DNA of 64,000 bases from Porphyrobacter sp. GA68 (GCF_022605525.1 NZ_JAKQYJ010000001.1:1225501-1289500); one strand, 5' to 3'; numbered from the stretch's first letter, positions 37,559-48,685 are shown. Numbers and translations are program-made. Notes: a model not told the origin generated them from the letters alone.

Positions 37559-38898
37559 TTACGGCGCGCACCTTTGCCGGCAGGCGATACGCGGTGCTGG
37601 GTCTGGCAAGGTCGGGCGCCGCAACGGTCGAGGCGCTGCTGGCGAGCGGGGCCGAGGTGCTGGCGTGGGATCAGGCGCAAGAGGTGCGGGAACGGTGGGC
37701 TGGCCGTGTAACACTGCGCGATCCGCTGGCAACCGATCTGGCCGGCTTTGCCGGCGTAATCGTGTCGCCCGGCGTGCCGCTCAACACCCATCCCATAAAG
37801 CCGCATGCCGACAGCTTTGGCGTACCGGTGATCGGCGACATCGAGCTGTTTGCGCAGGCGCGGCCAGAACTGCCGCCGCACAAGCTGGTGGGTATTACCG
37901 GCACCAACGGGAAGTCGACAACTACGGCCCTGGTCCACCATGTTCTGAAAACCGCCGGCAGACCGGCAACGATGGGCGGCAATATCGGCCTGCCCATTCT
38001 TGCGCAGGAGCCGCTGCCCGGGGGCGGTGTTTATGTGCTGGAGCTGTCCAGTTACCAGATCGACCTCACCCGGTCTCTCGACTGCGACATCGCCGTGCTC
38101 CTCAACATCACCCCCGATCATCTCGACCGTTATGGCAGCTTTGCGGCCTACGCGGCGGCCAAGGCGCGCCTGTTCGCGCTGCAATCGCCCGAACACGCGG
38201 CAGTGATCGGCATCGGCAACACTGCTGCGGCGGCCATCGCCCACGACCTGGCGGCACGGGGCGAGCAGCTGGACAAGATCGCACCTGGCGGTTGCATGGA
38301 TCAGACGCGCTGGCCGGCCCTTCAGGGTCCGCACAATGCCCAGAACATCCTGGCCGCCCGTGCGGTCTGCCAGCGCCTCGGCATAGAGACCGCTGCCATT
38401 GAACGCGGTTTGGAGAGCTTCACCGGATTGCCGCACCGGATGGAACATGTGGCAAGACGCGGCGGCGTGCAGTTCATCAACGACAGCAAGGCCACCAACC
38501 AGGCATCCACGGCGCCGGCGCTCGCTGCGTACCCACCGGTAAACGGTCGCCCCCGCGTCCACTGGATTGTTGGCGGGCAGGCCAAGGAACCGGGGCTGGC
38601 CGAACTTGCGGACTGGACCAGCCATGTTGCCGTGGCCTATACGATTGGCGAGGCGGGCCCGGCATTTGCCGAACTGCTGAAGCCGTGCGTGCCGGTGGAA
38701 CCGTGCGGAACGTTGCAAGCGGCCGTTCAGGCGGCCGCCGCGCGGGCGCGGGCGGGTGACGTGGTGATCCTGTCGCCGGCCTGCGCCAGTTTCGATCAAT
38801 TCCGCGATTTCGAGGAGCGGGGAGAGATGTTCAAACGATTCGTTGCCGAAATTGCCGGCATCCTGGACAGCGGCCCCCGGGACACGCACGCGGGATGA
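37555..38898 (+). CDS. murD: UDP-MurNAc-L-Ala--D-Glu ligase MurD
   Basis: Adds D-glutamate to UDP-MurNAc-L-Ala. 447 aa starting at GTG 37555 in a GTGA overlap with the mraY stop. N-terminal [12 protein letters not shown] loop, ATP motif [11 protein letters not shown] near 112-122, and [11 protein letters not shown] near 310. The frame stays open far back into mraY in another frame, but that part has no family resemblance. Confidence 0.95.
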   Translation: MITARTFAGRRYAVLGLARSGAATVEALLASGAEVLAWDQAQEVRERWAGRVTLRDPLATDLAGFAGVIVSPGVPLNTHPIKPHADSFGVPVIGDIELFAQARPELPPHKLVGITGTNGKSTTTALVHHVLKTAGRPATMGGNIGLPILAQEPLPGGGVYVLELSSYQIDLTRSLDCDIAVLLNITPDHLDRYGSFAAYAAAKARLFALQSPEHAAVIGIGNTAAAAIAHDLAARGEQLDKIAPGGCMDQTRWPALQGPHNAQNILAARAVCQRLGIETAAIERGLESFTGLPHRMEHVARRGGVQFINDSKATNQASTAPALAAYPPVNGRPRVHWIVGGQAKEPGLAELADWTSHVAVAYTIGEAGPAFAELLKPCVPVEPCGTLQAAVQAAAARARAGDVVILSPACASFDQFRDFEERGEMFKRFVAEIAGILDSGPRDTHAG

Positions 38899-40148
38899 CC
38901 GGCTACCGTTCTGCTGCGGCTGCATCGGCGGCAGCGCGGCGACCGGCCGCGGCCAGCCTGCAGGCCGAGTTGCGCATCTGGTGGCGCGAGATCGACCGCG
39001 TCCTGCTGTGCCTGGTGCTGCTGCTGATGGCGATCGGTACGGTCGCCGTCGCCGCCGCGTCGCCCGCCAGCGCGCGGCGTTTGTCGACCGCGGGCACCAA
39101 GCTGCCCGAACTGTATTTCTTCTGGCAGCACGTCGTGTGGCAGATGCTGGGCATGGCCGTGCTGCTCGGCGTGTCGACCCTCCCGCGCGTGCGCGCCCGC
39201 CGCGCGGCGGTGCTGCTGGCTGGCGTCATGACGTTTTTCCTCCTGCTTGTCCCGGTCATTGGGGTTGAGGTGAACGGTGCCCACCGCTGGATCGACCTCG
39301 GCATGCGGTTCCAGCCATCCGAGTTCCTGAAGGCGAGCTTTGCCGTGACGCTGGCATGGGTGCTGTCCTGGCGCGCGCGGGATCCTAACCTGCCTGTGGT
39401 CAGCCTGGCCATCGGCTACACCGCGCTCGTCGCCGCGCTTCTGATGATGCAGCCGGACCTTGGTTCGGCCATCGTCTTTTCCGGCGTGTGTCTTGCCCTG
39501 CTGTTCATGGCCGGCGTATCTCCGGCGCGGATCGGCGGAGTGGTGGCGGCCGGAATTGGCGCTCTTGTCGCGGCCTATTTCCTGTACGGCAATGCGCGGG
39601 GCCGGATCGATTCATTCCTGGGGGGCGGCACGGCGTTCGACCAGGTTGACCTGGCCTGGCGCACCCTGGTTGCAGGCGGGTGGACGGGCAGCGGGTTCTG
39701 GCTTGGATCGCGCAAGATGTCCCTGCCGGAAGCGCATACCGACTACATATTCTCGGTGATCGGGGAGGAGTTCGGCCTGCTTGTCTGCGCCCTCGTCGTA
39801 CTGCTTTACCTGGCCATTGTCGTACGCGTCCTGATGCGCGCTTTTGATGCGGAGGATCTGTTCACCCTGCTGGCGACCAGTGGGCTTGGCGCGGTGCTGG
39901 GCGGACAGGCGTTCATCAACATCCTCGTGAACCTGCGGCTGTTTCCCTCCAAGGGCATGACCCTGCCGTTGGTAAGCTATGGCGGGTCTTCGACCATTGC
40001 CATCTGCTTCACCGTCGGATTGCTGTTGTCGCTGTCGCGGCGTAATCCGCATCTGTCGCGCACGACACCCGGCCTTGCCCGCATCTTCGGTCTGGATGCC
40101 GCGACGCCGCCGCCCCGCCGCCCCGTCCTTGAACGGAGCGTCCCATGA
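38895..40148 (+). CDS. ftsW: Septal peptidoglycan polymerase FtsW
   Basis: SEDS glycosyltransferase that polymerises lipid II at the septum with FtsI. 417 aa, about ten transmembrane helices. Conserved GAHRWIDLG and FQPSEFLK near residues 128-144, and SYGGSS near 360. ATGA overlap with murD and with murG. The N-terminal 30 residues are Ala/Arg rich and cytoplasmic. Confidence 0.95.
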   Translation: MTGYRSAAAASAAARRPAAASLQAELRIWWREIDRVLLCLVLLLMAIGTVAVAAASPASARRLSTAGTKLPELYFFWQHVVWQMLGMAVLLGVSTLPRVRARRAAVLLAGVMTFFLLLVPVIGVEVNGAHRWIDLGMRFQPSEFLKASFAVTLAWVLSWRARDPNLPVVSLAIGYTALVAALLMMQPDLGSAIVFSGVCLALLFMAGVSPARIGGVVAAGIGALVAAYFLYGNARGRIDSFLGGGTAFDQVDLAWRTLVAGGWTGSGFWLGSRKMSLPEAHTDYIFSVIGEEFGLLVCALVVLLYLAIVVRVLMRAFDAEDLFTLLATSGLGAVLGGQAFINILVNLRLFPSKGMTLPLVSYGGSSTIAICFTVGLLLSLSRRNPHLSRTTPGLARIFGLDAATPPPRRPVLERSVP

Positions 40149-41335
40149 CCGGCGCCAGCAGGCACTATGTCCTTGCCGCAGGTGGCACCGGTGGCCATCT
40201 GATCCCGGCTTTCGCCCTTGCCGTGGAACTCGAGCGGCGCGGGCATCACGTGGCGCTTATCACGGACGCGCGCGGGGAACGTATTCCCGGTCGCCCCGAA
40301 TTTCTCACCACGCATGTCATTCCCGCCGGACGGTTCGGCAAGAACCCCCTTCACTGGCTGGGCGGGATCAGGGCGGTTCTGCGCGGGCGGCAGATGGCGC
40401 TGCGCTTGTTCGACGGCTTCAGGCCAAGCGCGGTGGTCGGCTTTGGCGGCTATCCGGCGCTGCCCACGCTGCTCGCCGCGCAGTCCGCCCGGCTGCCTAC
40501 AATCCTGCACGAGCAGAACGCGGTGCTGGGCCGCGTCAACAGGCTGCTGGGCAGCCGGGTGGATCTTATCGCCACCGCATACCCGGATGTCGCGCGGATC
40601 CGGGCCGGGTGGCGGCACAAGGTCCGCCTGGTGGGCAATCCGGTGCGCCATGATCTCCTCGCCTTGCGAGACGAGCCGTTTCCGCGCCTTGGCGAAGAGG
40701 GGCTGCTGCGGGTGCTGGTCACGGGCGGCAGCCAGGGTGCGCGGGTCCTGTCGCAGGTGGTGCCCGATGGCCTGGCCATGCTGCCGCCGGCCCTGCGTCA
40801 ACGCCTGCAGGTGACGCAGCAATGCCGGGCGGAAGATCTAGAAGCGGTGCGGGAACGTTACAGCAGCCATGACATACCGGCCGAACTGGGCACCTATTTT
40901 GAAAACATGGCGGCGCGGCTGGCGGATACGCACCTGTTTATTGGCCGGGCAGGCGCCTCGACTGTGGCGGAGCTGACGGTCGTGGGTCGGCCCGCCATCC
41001 TCATCCCGCTGTCCATCGCGACCGACGATCATCAGGCGGCGAACACGCGCGAGATCGTGATGGCTGGTGGCGCGCGGGCAATCCGGGAAGAGGCATTTCA
41101 GGCCAAGGAACTGGCCCGGCAGATCAAGGCGCTGGCCGATCGCCCGGATGGGCTTGCCAATGCGGCCCATGCTGCCTGGAACTGCGGCAGACCGGATGCG
41201 GCGCGCGACCTGGCCGACCTTGTGGAACAATCAGGTGGGGCGGACATGATGGACGTGATCCGGGTGGGTCAGCACGCCCAGATGCGCGCCACGCAGCAAG
41301 CGGTGCCGGGAGCAGCGGCGCGGAAGGCGGCGTAA
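40145..41335 (+). CDS. murG: Lipid II synthase MurG
   Basis: Adds GlcNAc to lipid I at the inner face of the membrane. 396 aa GT28 glycosyltransferase. The N-terminal [14 protein letters not shown] (about 13-26), [11 protein letters not shown] near 125 and the donor-site [11 protein letters not shown] near 265 are present. It begins ATGA with ftsW and its TAA overlaps the murC ATG by 1 nt. The C-terminal 35 residues are longer than usual. Confidence 0.95.
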   Translation: MTGASRHYVLAAGGTGGHLIPAFALAVELERRGHHVALITDARGERIPGRPEFLTTHVIPAGRFGKNPLHWLGGIRAVLRGRQMALRLFDGFRPSAVVGFGGYPALPTLLAAQSARLPTILHEQNAVLGRVNRLLGSRVDLIATAYPDVARIRAGWRHKVRLVGNPVRHDLLALRDEPFPRLGEEGLLRVLVTGGSQGARVLSQVVPDGLAMLPPALRQRLQVTQQCRAEDLEAVRERYSSHDIPAELGTYFENMAARLADTHLFIGRAGASTVAELTVVGRPAILIPLSIATDDHQAANTREIVMAGGARAIREEAFQAKELARQIKALADRPDGLANAAHAAWNCGRPDAARDLADLVEQSGGADMMDVIRVGQHAQMRATQQAVPGAAARKAA

Positions 41336-42783
41336 TGAAGGGGGTCGACACCGACATCGGAACCATCCACTTCATCGGGATCGGCGGCATCGGCATGTCC
41401 GGCATCGCCGAGGTGATGCGCAATCTCGGTTACAGCGTGCAGGGCTCTGACCTGAACGAGGGGCCCACGATCGAACGGTTGCGGCAACGCGGCATCCCCG
41501 TCGCGATCGGCCATGCGGCCAAAAATTTGGGCGACGCGCGGGTGGTGGTGACCTCCACCGCTGTCAAGCGCTCCAATCCAGAGGTGGCTGCCGCCATCGA
41601 AAAGCGGATACCGGTGGTTCGCCGGGCCGAGATGCTGGCCGAACTGATGCGGCTGAAGCGCACGGTGGCGGTTGCGGGCACGCATGGCAAAACCACCACG
41701 ACCAGCATGATCGCCGCGCTGTTGGACGCCGGCGGGGTGGATCCGACCGTTATCAACGGCGGCATCATCAACCAGTACGGCTCGAACGCCAGATTGGGCG
41801 CCAGCGAGTGGATGGTGGTCGAAGCCGACGAGAGCGATGGCAGCTTTCTGCGCCTGGACGGGCAGTTCGCGGTCGTGACCAACATCGACCCCGAACACCT
41901 TGACCATTACGGCAGCTTCGACGCGGTAAAGGACGCATTCGTGGAATTCATCCACAATGTTCCCTTTTATGGCGCGGCGGTGCTGTGCCTCGACCATCCG
42001 GAAGTTCAGCGGATCATTCCCAAGATCCGCGACCGCCGGGTCGTGACTTACGGCTTTTCAGTTCAGGCGGATGTGAGGGGCGAGAACATCCGTGCCGACA
42101 ACGGCGCCAACCTGTTCGACGTGGTCGTCCGGGAGCGCAGCGGCGAACAAACCCGGCTGGAGGATGTACGCCTGCCGATGCCGGGCCGTCACAATGTGCA
42201 GAATGCCCTGGCGGCCATCGCGGTTGCGCTGGAATTGGGCTGCGATGCCGCAGTCATCCGCAACGGCTTTGCCCAATTCAACGGGGTTAAACGCCGCTTC
42301 ACCCGCGTGGGCGAGGTGCCGCTGGACGACGGCACTGCCTTCATCATCGACGATTACGCCCACCATCCGGTAGAGATCAGGGCCGTACTCGCTGCCGCGA
42401 GAGAGGCCGCGGGTGCCGGCGATCCGCCTGGCCGCGTGATCGCGGTCGCCCAGCCGCACCGCTATACGCGCCTGCGCGATCTGTTCGCGGAGTTCCAGAC
42501 CGCCTTCAACGATGCCGATGCGGTGTTCGTCACGCCGGTGTATGGCGCTGGGGAGGAGCCGATCGAGGGCGTCGATGCCGCTGCGCTGGCACATGGCCTG
42601 CGCGAACAGGGCCACCGCGCAGCGAACACGGTCAGTAATGCCGAGGAACTGGCGGCCACGCTGGCCGCCACGCTGCAACCGGGTGATTATGTCATCTGCC
42701 TCGGCGCGGGCGACATCACCCGCTGGGCAGCAGGGCTAGCGCCCGCCGTTCAGTCGTTTCGCATGGGCAAGGTCGCGGCATGA
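41335..42783 (+). CDS. murC: UDP-MurNAc--L-alanine ligase MurC
   Basis: First amino-acid ligase of the peptidoglycan precursor. 482 aa. Rossmann segment [14 protein letters not shown] (about 13-26), ATP loop [12 protein letters not shown] (about 117-128) and [12 protein letters not shown] near 338. TAATG junction with murG; ATGA overlap with murB downstream. Confidence 0.97.
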   Translation: MKGVDTDIGTIHFIGIGGIGMSGIAEVMRNLGYSVQGSDLNEGPTIERLRQRGIPVAIGHAAKNLGDARVVVTSTAVKRSNPEVAAAIEKRIPVVRRAEMLAELMRLKRTVAVAGTHGKTTTTSMIAALLDAGGVDPTVINGGIINQYGSNARLGASEWMVVEADESDGSFLRLDGQFAVVTNIDPEHLDHYGSFDAVKDAFVEFIHNVPFYGAAVLCLDHPEVQRIIPKIRDRRVVTYGFSVQADVRGENIRADNGANLFDVVVRERSGEQTRLEDVRLPMPGRHNVQNALAAIAVALELGCDAAVIRNGFAQFNGVKRRFTRVGEVPLDDGTAFIIDDYAHHPVEIRAVLAAAREAAGAGDPPGRVIAVAQPHRYTRLRDLFAEFQTAFNDADAVFVTPVYGAGEEPIEGVDAAALAHGLREQGHRAANTVSNAEELAATLAATLQPGDYVICLGAGDITRWAAGLAPAVQSFRMGKVAA

Positions 42784-43748
42784 CCCGGCAGCCCGACGAA
42801 TGGCTCGGGGACGAGCGCATCAGCGCGCCCGATTGCGAAGCGGGCGGTGCGTTCGCGCAAGGGCTCGACCACTGCGAAACGCGCGGGCGACTGACGCCCG
42901 GCGCGCCATTGGCCAAGCTCGTCTGGTTCAAGACGGGCGGCGCGGCGGACTGGCTGTTCGAGCCGGCAGACCGCGACGATCTGCAGCGGTTCATGGAGCA
43001 GGTGGACGGCCGATTGCCGGTGATGGCGCTCGGCCTTGGCTCCAACCTCATCATTCGCGATGGCGGCGTTCCGGGGGTGGTGATAAAGTTGGGCAAGGCG
43101 TTTGCCGGGGTAGAGGTCCGTGACGGTCATGTGCTTGCCTGCGGCGGGGCGGCGCACGGGATCCTCGTCTCGTCCGCCGCGCGCGACGCAGGCATTGCCG
43201 GGCTGGAGTTCCTGCGCGGCATTCCGGGCACGGTGGGCGGCTTCGTGCGAATGAACGGCGGGGCGTACGGCCGCGAAGTCGCCGACATCCTCGTCGACTG
43301 CGACGTGGTCCTGCCGGGCGGCAAGTGCCACACGCTGCCCGCCGCGGAACTGCAATACTCCTATCGCCATGCGGAACTGCCGGACGGCGCAGTCGTGGTT
43401 GCCGCCCGCTTTCAGGGCCACGCGGGCGATCCGCGCGACATCGGGGCGGAAATGGACCGGATCGCGCAGGCGCGCGAGGCATCGCAGCCGCTCCGCACCA
43501 AAACCGGCGGTTCAACCTTCAAGAACCCGCCGGGCGAGAAGGCGTGGGCGCTGATCGACAGGGCCGGCTGCCGCGGGCTGCGGCTCGGAGGCGCCCAGGT
43601 GAGCGACAAGCATACCAACTTCCTCATCAACACCGGCGAGGCGACCAGTGCCGACATCGAAGGTCTGGGCGAACGCGTCCGCGACCGTGTCGCCCAGACA
43701 TGCGGAGTCAATCTAGAGTGGGAAATACAGCGGGTGGGGCGACCATGA
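42780..43748 (+). CDS. murB: UDP-N-acetylenolpyruvoylglucosamine reductase MurB
   Basis: FAD-dependent reduction that makes UDP-MurNAc. 322 aa, type II MurB length. FAD-binding [14 protein letters not shown] near 82-95, [18 protein letters not shown] near 148-165 with the active-site Arg/Gly pattern, and [11 protein letters not shown] near 275. Overlaps murC and ddl by 4 nt each (ATGA). A catalytic Ser lies in the GGSTFKNP segment. Confidence 0.96.
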   Translation: MTRQPDEWLGDERISAPDCEAGGAFAQGLDHCETRGRLTPGAPLAKLVWFKTGGAADWLFEPADRDDLQRFMEQVDGRLPVMALGLGSNLIIRDGGVPGVVIKLGKAFAGVEVRDGHVLACGGAAHGILVSSAARDAGIAGLEFLRGIPGTVGGFVRMNGGAYGREVADILVDCDVVLPGGKCHTLPAAELQYSYRHAELPDGAVVVAARFQGHAGDPRDIGAEMDRIAQAREASQPLRTKTGGSTFKNPPGEKAWALIDRAGCRGLRLGGAQVSDKHTNFLINTGEATSADIEGLGERVRDRVAQTCGVNLEWEIQRVGRP

Positions 43749-44716
43749 CCCGGCAGGACAAGCTGCACGTCGTCGTCCTGATGGGCGGCTGGGCGAACGA
43801 GCGGCCCGTTTCGCTGATGAGCGGCGAGGGCGTTGGAAAGGCGCTGGAGGCGCGGGGGCACCGCGTCACGCTCATCGACATGGACCGGCAGGTGGCTGCC
43901 GGCATCGCGGCCGCTGCGCCGGATGTCGTGTTCAATGCGCTGCACGGGGTGCCGGGCGAAGACGGCACGGTGCAGGGGATGCTTGACCTGATGGGCGTGC
44001 CATACACCCATTCCGGGCTGGCAACATCGGTCATCGCCATCGACAAGCAGCTGACCAAGCAGGCCCTCCTGCCGCATGGCGTACCGATGCCGGGTGGCCG
44101 CGTGGTGCGCAGCACAGAGCTGTTCGAACGCGATCCGCTGCCGCGCCCCTATGTGCTCAAGCCCGTGAACGAGGGATCTTCGGTCGGCGTGGCGATCGTT
44201 ACCGACGCCGGCAATTATGGCCAGCCGATCCGCCGCGACGCGGTCGGTCCCTGGCAGGAGTTCGACGAACTGCTGGCAGAGCCGTACATTCCGGGCCGCG
44301 AAATGACGGTCGCGGTGCTGGATGAGGATAGCGGTCCGCGCGCCCTGGCGGTGACGGAACTGAAGCCGCGTTCCGGGTTCTACGACTTCGATGCCAAATA
44401 CACCGACGGCATGACGGAGCATGTCTGTCCCGCCGACATTCCTGATCGCATCCGCGACCTGTGTCTGCAACACGCGTTGACGGCCCACCGCGTGCTCGGC
44501 TGCCGGGGAACAAGCCGCACCGACTTTCGCTGGGACGAAAGCGGGGGCGAGGACGGTTTGTTCGTGCTGGAGACGAACACGCAGCCTGGCATGACTCCGC
44601 TCAGTCTTGTTCCAGAACAGGCGCGGCATTGCGGGATGAGTTACGAGGATCTGGTGGAGGCGATCATCGCCGCGGCGCTGCGCCACCACCGGGAGCGACG
44701 CCGTGGGGACGGTTAA
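43745..44716 (+). CDS. ddl: D-alanine--D-alanine ligase
   Basis: ATP-grasp enzyme making the dipeptide used by MurF. 323 aa from ATG 43745. N-terminal LMGGWANERPVSLMSG, FNALHGVPGEDGTVQG near 65-80, and the C-terminal LETNTQPGMTPLSLVPEQA with Mg-binding Glu/Asn. Starts in an ATGA overlap with murB and overlaps ftsQ by 14 nt, the largest overlap in the cluster. Confidence 0.95.
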   Translation: MTRQDKLHVVVLMGGWANERPVSLMSGEGVGKALEARGHRVTLIDMDRQVAAGIAAAAPDVVFNALHGVPGEDGTVQGMLDLMGVPYTHSGLATSVIAIDKQLTKQALLPHGVPMPGGRVVRSTELFERDPLPRPYVLKPVNEGSSVGVAIVTDAGNYGQPIRRDAVGPWQEFDELLAEPYIPGREMTVAVLDEDSGPRALAVTELKPRSGFYDFDAKYTDGMTEHVCPADIPDRIRDLCLQHALTAHRVLGCRGTSRTDFRWDESGGEDGLFVLETNTQPGMTPLSLVPEQARHCGMSYEDLVEAIIAAALRHHRERRRGDG

Positions 44717-45617
44717 GCGCGGCGGGCAGGGCGTCCGCCGTTCCGCGGCTGCGCGCGGGCGGGCCGGACGCGCGCATGCGGCCCGGGCGCAGACGCGCTC
44801 CGCGCTGGGTGCGGCGCTCGCCTATCTGCCTTTCACCGAGCGGCAGCTGCAACGGGTCTTTCTGGCGCTGATCCTGGCTGCGGCACTGACATTCGCATGG
44901 TTCATCGCCAGCCTTGCGGGACTGCCCGCACTGGCGGGGGAGCGGTTCGCCGCCGCCACTGCCAACGCCGGTTTCGCCGTCAAGCGCGTCACCGTCACCG
45001 GGGTCGAGCGGATGGACGAGCAAAGCGTGTATCAGCACGCTTTGGACGAGCGCGACCGGCCGATCGCCAGCCTGGACATGGAGGGGCTGAGGCAGGAGTT
45101 GCTGGAGCTGCCATGGGTGGCAGATGCGCGGGTGTCGCGCCGCCTGCCCGATCATATCGCCATCGACATCGTGGAGCGCAAGCCGCATGCGGCCTTGGCG
45201 AAGGCCGACGGCTGGATGCTGATCGACCGCACGGGGCGCGAGCTGCAGCCGATCAGCCGGACCGAAGCCCAGGACATGCTGCTGGTAAAGGGGCCAGGCG
45301 CGGCACGACAGGTGGCCGAACTCGACCGGTTGCTGGACATGGCGCCGGCTCTCAAACCGAAAGTGCGCGAGGCGGAATGGATCGGCAACCGCCGCTGGAA
45401 CCTCACCTTTGATACAGGTCAGGTGCTCGCCCTCCCGCAGGACGAAAACCGGGCGGCAGGCGCGCTGGTGCGGTTCGCGCGGCTGGATGGAACGAACCGG
45501 CTGCTGGGCGGAAAGGTCGCAAGCTTCGACATGCGTTCGCCCGATCGCATCTATATGCGCATACCGGGCAGGGCAGACGGCGAACCGCTCGCATTGAAAG
45601 AAGGGGGGCAACCTTGA
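44703..45617 (+). CDS. ftsQ: Cell division protein FtsQ
   Basis: Bitopic divisome protein linking FtsL/FtsB to the ring. 304 aa. Arg/Ala-rich cytoplasmic N-terminus (about 55 residues), a transmembrane helix (about 56-75), then a POTRA domain (FAVKRVTVTGVERMDEQSVY, about 96-165) and the FtsQ beta domain. GTG start at 44703, 14 nt inside ddl. The stop overlaps the ftsA ATG by 1 nt. Confidence 0.93.
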   Translation: MGTVKRGGQGVRRSAAARGRAGRAHAARAQTRSALGAALAYLPFTERQLQRVFLALILAAALTFAWFIASLAGLPALAGERFAAATANAGFAVKRVTVTGVERMDEQSVYQHALDERDRPIASLDMEGLRQELLELPWVADARVSRRLPDHIAIDIVERKPHAALAKADGWMLIDRTGRELQPISRTEAQDMLLVKGPGAARQVAELDRLLDMAPALKPKVREAEWIGNRRWNLTFDTGQVLALPQDENRAAGALVRFARLDGTNRLLGGKVASFDMRSPDRIYMRIPGRADGEPLALKEGGQP

Positions 45618-46906
45618 TGAGCGGCGCAGGGGGGCGCGTGGTGCGGCAGTTCGGAGCGGTCAACATCGGATCGTTCCGCACTTCGGCCATGATCGTCGGG
45701 CGGGACGAGGAGGGCAACCTGTCGGTGCTCGGCTCCAGCCACCGCGCAAGCCAGGGGGTGAAGCGGGGCTACATCACTGACATCGAAGCCGCCAGCCATG
45801 CCGTGCGGGACGCGGTGGAGCGGGCGGAGCGGACGGCCGCTACCAGCCTGTCGGGGGTATGGATCGCATGTTCCGCCGCCGGCCTGGAAAGCCATATCGA
45901 ACGGGTCGACATACCGATTGGCGGGCGCCGGATCGAAGATGACGATGTGGACCACCTTCTGTACGCGGCCCGGCAGCACATTCAGCCCGATGGCTGCACC
46001 ATCCTGCATGCGCAGCCCGCCCATTATACCCTGGACGGTGCACACGGGATCGCGAACCCACGGGGCCTCCACGCCGAGACGCTCGGGGTCGATGTGCACG
46101 TCATGCTTGCCGAGGGACCGCCGGTTCGCAATCTGATAGAGGTGGTGCAGACGGCCCATCTCGATGTGGAGGGCGTGGTCGCGTCCCCGCTCGCGGCAAG
46201 CTACGGCTGTCTCAGCAACGAGGAGCGGGAACTGGGGGTCGCCCTGGTGGAGCTGGGCGCGGAAGTCACCAACGTATCGGTGCATGCGGGCGGCATGTTG
46301 CTGGGGATGCGATCGGTGCCGCATGGCAGCGCGGACATCACGGACGCCGTCGCTTCCCGCTTCGGCATCCGGCGCAAGCATGCCGAGCGGCTGAAATGCG
46401 TGTCCGGTTCAGCCATCGCTGCCCCCTCCGATCACAAGGAAATGGTCAGCGTGACCCCGCCCGACGAAGGCGAGGATGTGGAACAGGTTGCCTTGGGCGC
46501 GGACGACCGCAATCGTATTCCGCGCGCCGAGCTGGTGTCAGTTATCACCGACCAGCTTTCGCTGCTGACGGCGGGTGTGCGCGACGCCCTCAAGGAACTT
46601 GGGTTCGGGCATGCCAAGGCTGGCAAGATCGTTTTGACTGGCGGCGGGGCGGAACTGGCGGGGATCGCCGAGTATGTCCAAGGGGCGCTGGGGCGGCCCG
46701 TGCGGATCGGCAGGCCGCCGAAACTGCCCGGGCTTCCCGAAGCGCACAGCGTACCCGGGTTCGTCCTGCTGGCGGGAATGTGCCTGTACGCCGCCGATGA
46801 TCCGCCGGACATCCGCTCCATTGGCCCGGTGCATCAGCCGGCTGTCCGCTATAGCGGAACAAGGCTGGTCAGCCGGGTGCTGAAAGCCGTGCGGGAATAT
46901 TTTTGA
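45617..46906 (+). CDS. ftsA: Cell division actin-like protein FtsA
   Basis: Membrane tether of FtsZ and ATP-binding actin homologue. 429 aa from ATG 45617 (a TTG directly before it is less likely; AAAGAAGGGGGG is upstream). Phosphate-1 segment FGAVNIGSFRTSAMI near residue 12, VELGAEVTNVSV near 212 and ILTGGGAELAGI near 337. The C-terminus ends in a short basic amphipathic stretch VSRVLKAVREYF, the expected membrane-targeting helix. Confidence 0.95.
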   Translation: MSGAGGRVVRQFGAVNIGSFRTSAMIVGRDEEGNLSVLGSSHRASQGVKRGYITDIEAASHAVRDAVERAERTAATSLSGVWIACSAAGLESHIERVDIPIGGRRIEDDDVDHLLYAARQHIQPDGCTILHAQPAHYTLDGAHGIANPRGLHAETLGVDVHVMLAEGPPVRNLIEVVQTAHLDVEGVVASPLAASYGCLSNEERELGVALVELGAEVTNVSVHAGGMLLGMRSVPHGSADITDAVASRFGIRRKHAERLKCVSGSAIAAPSDHKEMVSVTPPDEGEDVEQVALGADDRNRIPRAELVSVITDQLSLLTAGVRDALKELGFGHAKAGKIVLTGGGAELAGIAEYVQGALGRPVRIGRPPKLPGLPEAHSVPGFVLLAGMCLYAADDPPDIRSIGPVHQPAVRYSGTRLVSRVLKAVREYF

Positions 46907-47058
46907 TGCTCAATTTAACGATGTTTTTGCCTAAGCTACGGTAAGCATGCTAACCCGGCAGAAGTCCGCGCCACGTGTTCACATTTGTTCACGCCCGGCG
47001 CATCCTTTCGATTCGGGCCGGCTCCGCGGTCAAGCTGTGTTCAGAGGAACTTTTGCGA
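46907..47058 (+). promoter_or_regulatory. ftsA-ftsZ spacer with repeats
   Basis: 152 bp, the only sizeable gap in the dcw cluster, so ftsZ likely has its own promoter here. It contains TTAACGAT (46915-46922, like a CtrA half site), a 16-bp near-palindrome GGTAAGCATGCTAACC (46940-46955) and TGTTCAC repeated at 46976 and 46986 (10-bp period) with a partial copy near 47037. Regulatory role is inferred. Confidence 0.55.
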
Positions 47059-48660
47059 ATGAGTATAAACATCGGTCCTGCCCCGTCGGATGAACTTCGC
47101 CCGAAGATAATGGTGGTCGGCGTCGGCGGCGCAGGTGGCAACGCGGTGGCAAACATGCTGGCCGCGGGCATCGAAGGGGTCGAGTTCATCGTCGCCAACA
47201 CCGATGCCCAGGCGCTGAGCAATTCGGCGGCGGAGCACCGGATCCAGCTGGGCCCCAACATTACGGGTGGCCTGGGCGCGGGAGCGCGGCCGGAAGTGGG
47301 TAAGGCTGCGGCCGAAGAAACGTCGCTGGACATCGAAGAAGCTCTGGACAGCGTCAACATGGTATTCATCGCCGCCGGCATGGGCGGTGGCACCGGAACG
47401 GGTGCGGCACCCGTGATCGCGGAAGCGGCGCGGCGCAAGGGCGTGCTGACGGTCGGGGTAGTGACCAAGCCGTTCCAGTTCGAAGGCACTCGCCGGATGC
47501 GCGCGGCTGAAGCCGGCATTGCCGAACTGCAGAAGCATGTCGACACGCTTATCGTTATTCCCAACCAGAACCTGTTCCTGGTCGCCAAGCCGGAAACGAC
47601 CTTCAAGGAAGCGTTCCAGCTCGCCGACGAAGTGCTGCAGCAGGGTGTCCGCTCCATCACCGACCTCATGGTGATGCCCGGTCTCATCAACCTCGACTTC
47701 GCTGACGTTCGGTCGGTGATGCAGGAGATGGGCAAGGCGATGATGGGCACCGGCGAAGGCGAGGGTGAGAACCGCGCCCTTGAGGCGGCTGAGAAGGCGA
47801 TCGCCAACCCGCTGCTCGACGGCGTGTCGATGGCGGGTGCGAAGGGCGTGATCATCTCCATCATCGGCGGCGAGGACATGAAGCTGCTGGAGGTGGACGA
47901 GGCGGCGAACCATATTCGCGACCTGGTGGACGAAGATGCGAACATCATCTGGGGTTCGGCCTTCAACCCCGACCTTGAGGGCAAGATCCGGGTGTCCGTT
48001 GTCGCAACGGGCATCGACAACGAAGCGCAGGTCGCTGCGGCAGAAGCCAAGCCGTTCGTTCTTGCCGATGCGCGGGCACCGCGCAGGCCTGCACTGGATT
48101 TCGGCCAGCCGCAGGAAACGCCGACACCCGTTCGCGAACCGCTCGACCTTGGCAACGTGTTCAGCGAACAGCCGGCCGGCGACAAGGCCGGACTGGTAAC
48201 CGCGAAATACGCGACCGGTCTTGACGAGGACGAGGAAGAGTTCGACGACGTCGACGGGATTGTCGACCCGCTTGCCGGGCTGCGCCAGGACGATGATGAC
48301 GATTTTGGCTCCGCAAGCCAGAATGCCGACCAGTTCGAGGAGCCTCTCGACCTCGCCGGCATGGCGGCCGATCCGGAAGACTCGCGCGGCGCCAGCGTGC
48401 AGCCGATCAGCCCGCTGCAGACGAAGCCGCAAGGCCGCAGGCGGCTTGTGCCAGGAGAGATTTATGGCGGCGCCCGCGAAGGTGCCGATCGCGCTCCGGC
48501 AGGAGCGGCTGGAACTGCCAGCGCCGGTTCGACCCTGTTCGAACGGATGGCCAACCTGTCGCGAGGGGCGCAGGTGGAGGATGACGACGAAGACGACCGG
48601 GACGACGACGGCCCGGCGCTCAACATTCCCCGCTTTCTGGGTCGGCAGAACAATCAGTAA
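47059..48660 (+). CDS. ftsZ: Cell division GTPase FtsZ
   Basis: Tubulin homologue forming the Z ring. 533 aa from ATG 47059; longer in-frame ORF before it lacks homology. GTP motif GGGTGTG near 112-118 ([13 protein letters not shown]), and the T7 loop with NLDFADVR near 210. The GTPase core ends near residue 320. The linker to the C-terminal peptide is about 190 residues, acidic ([11 protein letters not shown] and others) and Pro/Gly containing. The conserved C-terminal peptide [12 protein letters not shown] is intact and should bind FtsA. Confidence 0.97.
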   Translation: MSINIGPAPSDELRPKIMVVGVGGAGGNAVANMLAAGIEGVEFIVANTDAQALSNSAAEHRIQLGPNITGGLGAGARPEVGKAAAEETSLDIEEALDSVNMVFIAAGMGGGTGTGAAPVIAEAARRKGVLTVGVVTKPFQFEGTRRMRAAEAGIAELQKHVDTLIVIPNQNLFLVAKPETTFKEAFQLADEVLQQGVRSITDLMVMPGLINLDFADVRSVMQEMGKAMMGTGEGEGENRALEAAEKAIANPLLDGVSMAGAKGVIISIIGGEDMKLLEVDEAANHIRDLVDEDANIIWGSAFNPDLEGKIRVSVVATGIDNEAQVAAAEAKPFVLADARAPRRPALDFGQPQETPTPVREPLDLGNVFSEQPAGDKAGLVTAKYATGLDEDEEEFDDVDGIVDPLAGLRQDDDDDFGSASQNADQFEEPLDLAGMAADPEDSRGASVQPISPLQTKPQGRRRLVPGEIYGGAREGADRAPAGAAGTASAGSTLFERMANLSRGAQVEDDDEDDRDDDGPALNIPRFLGRQNNQ

Positions 48661-48685
48661 GACCGGCGGCTAAGCTGGGGTTCAA

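Noticed and set aside
36922-38898. Long in-frame extension of murD into mraY
   Set aside because: The first 211 codons lie inside mraY in another frame and show no Mur ligase features; GTG 37555 with the GTGA overlap is the real start.
46989-48432. Two long minus-strand frames opposite ftsZ
   Set aside because: Ser/Arg-rich or His-rich shadow composition, no RBS, and ftsZ is unmistakable.
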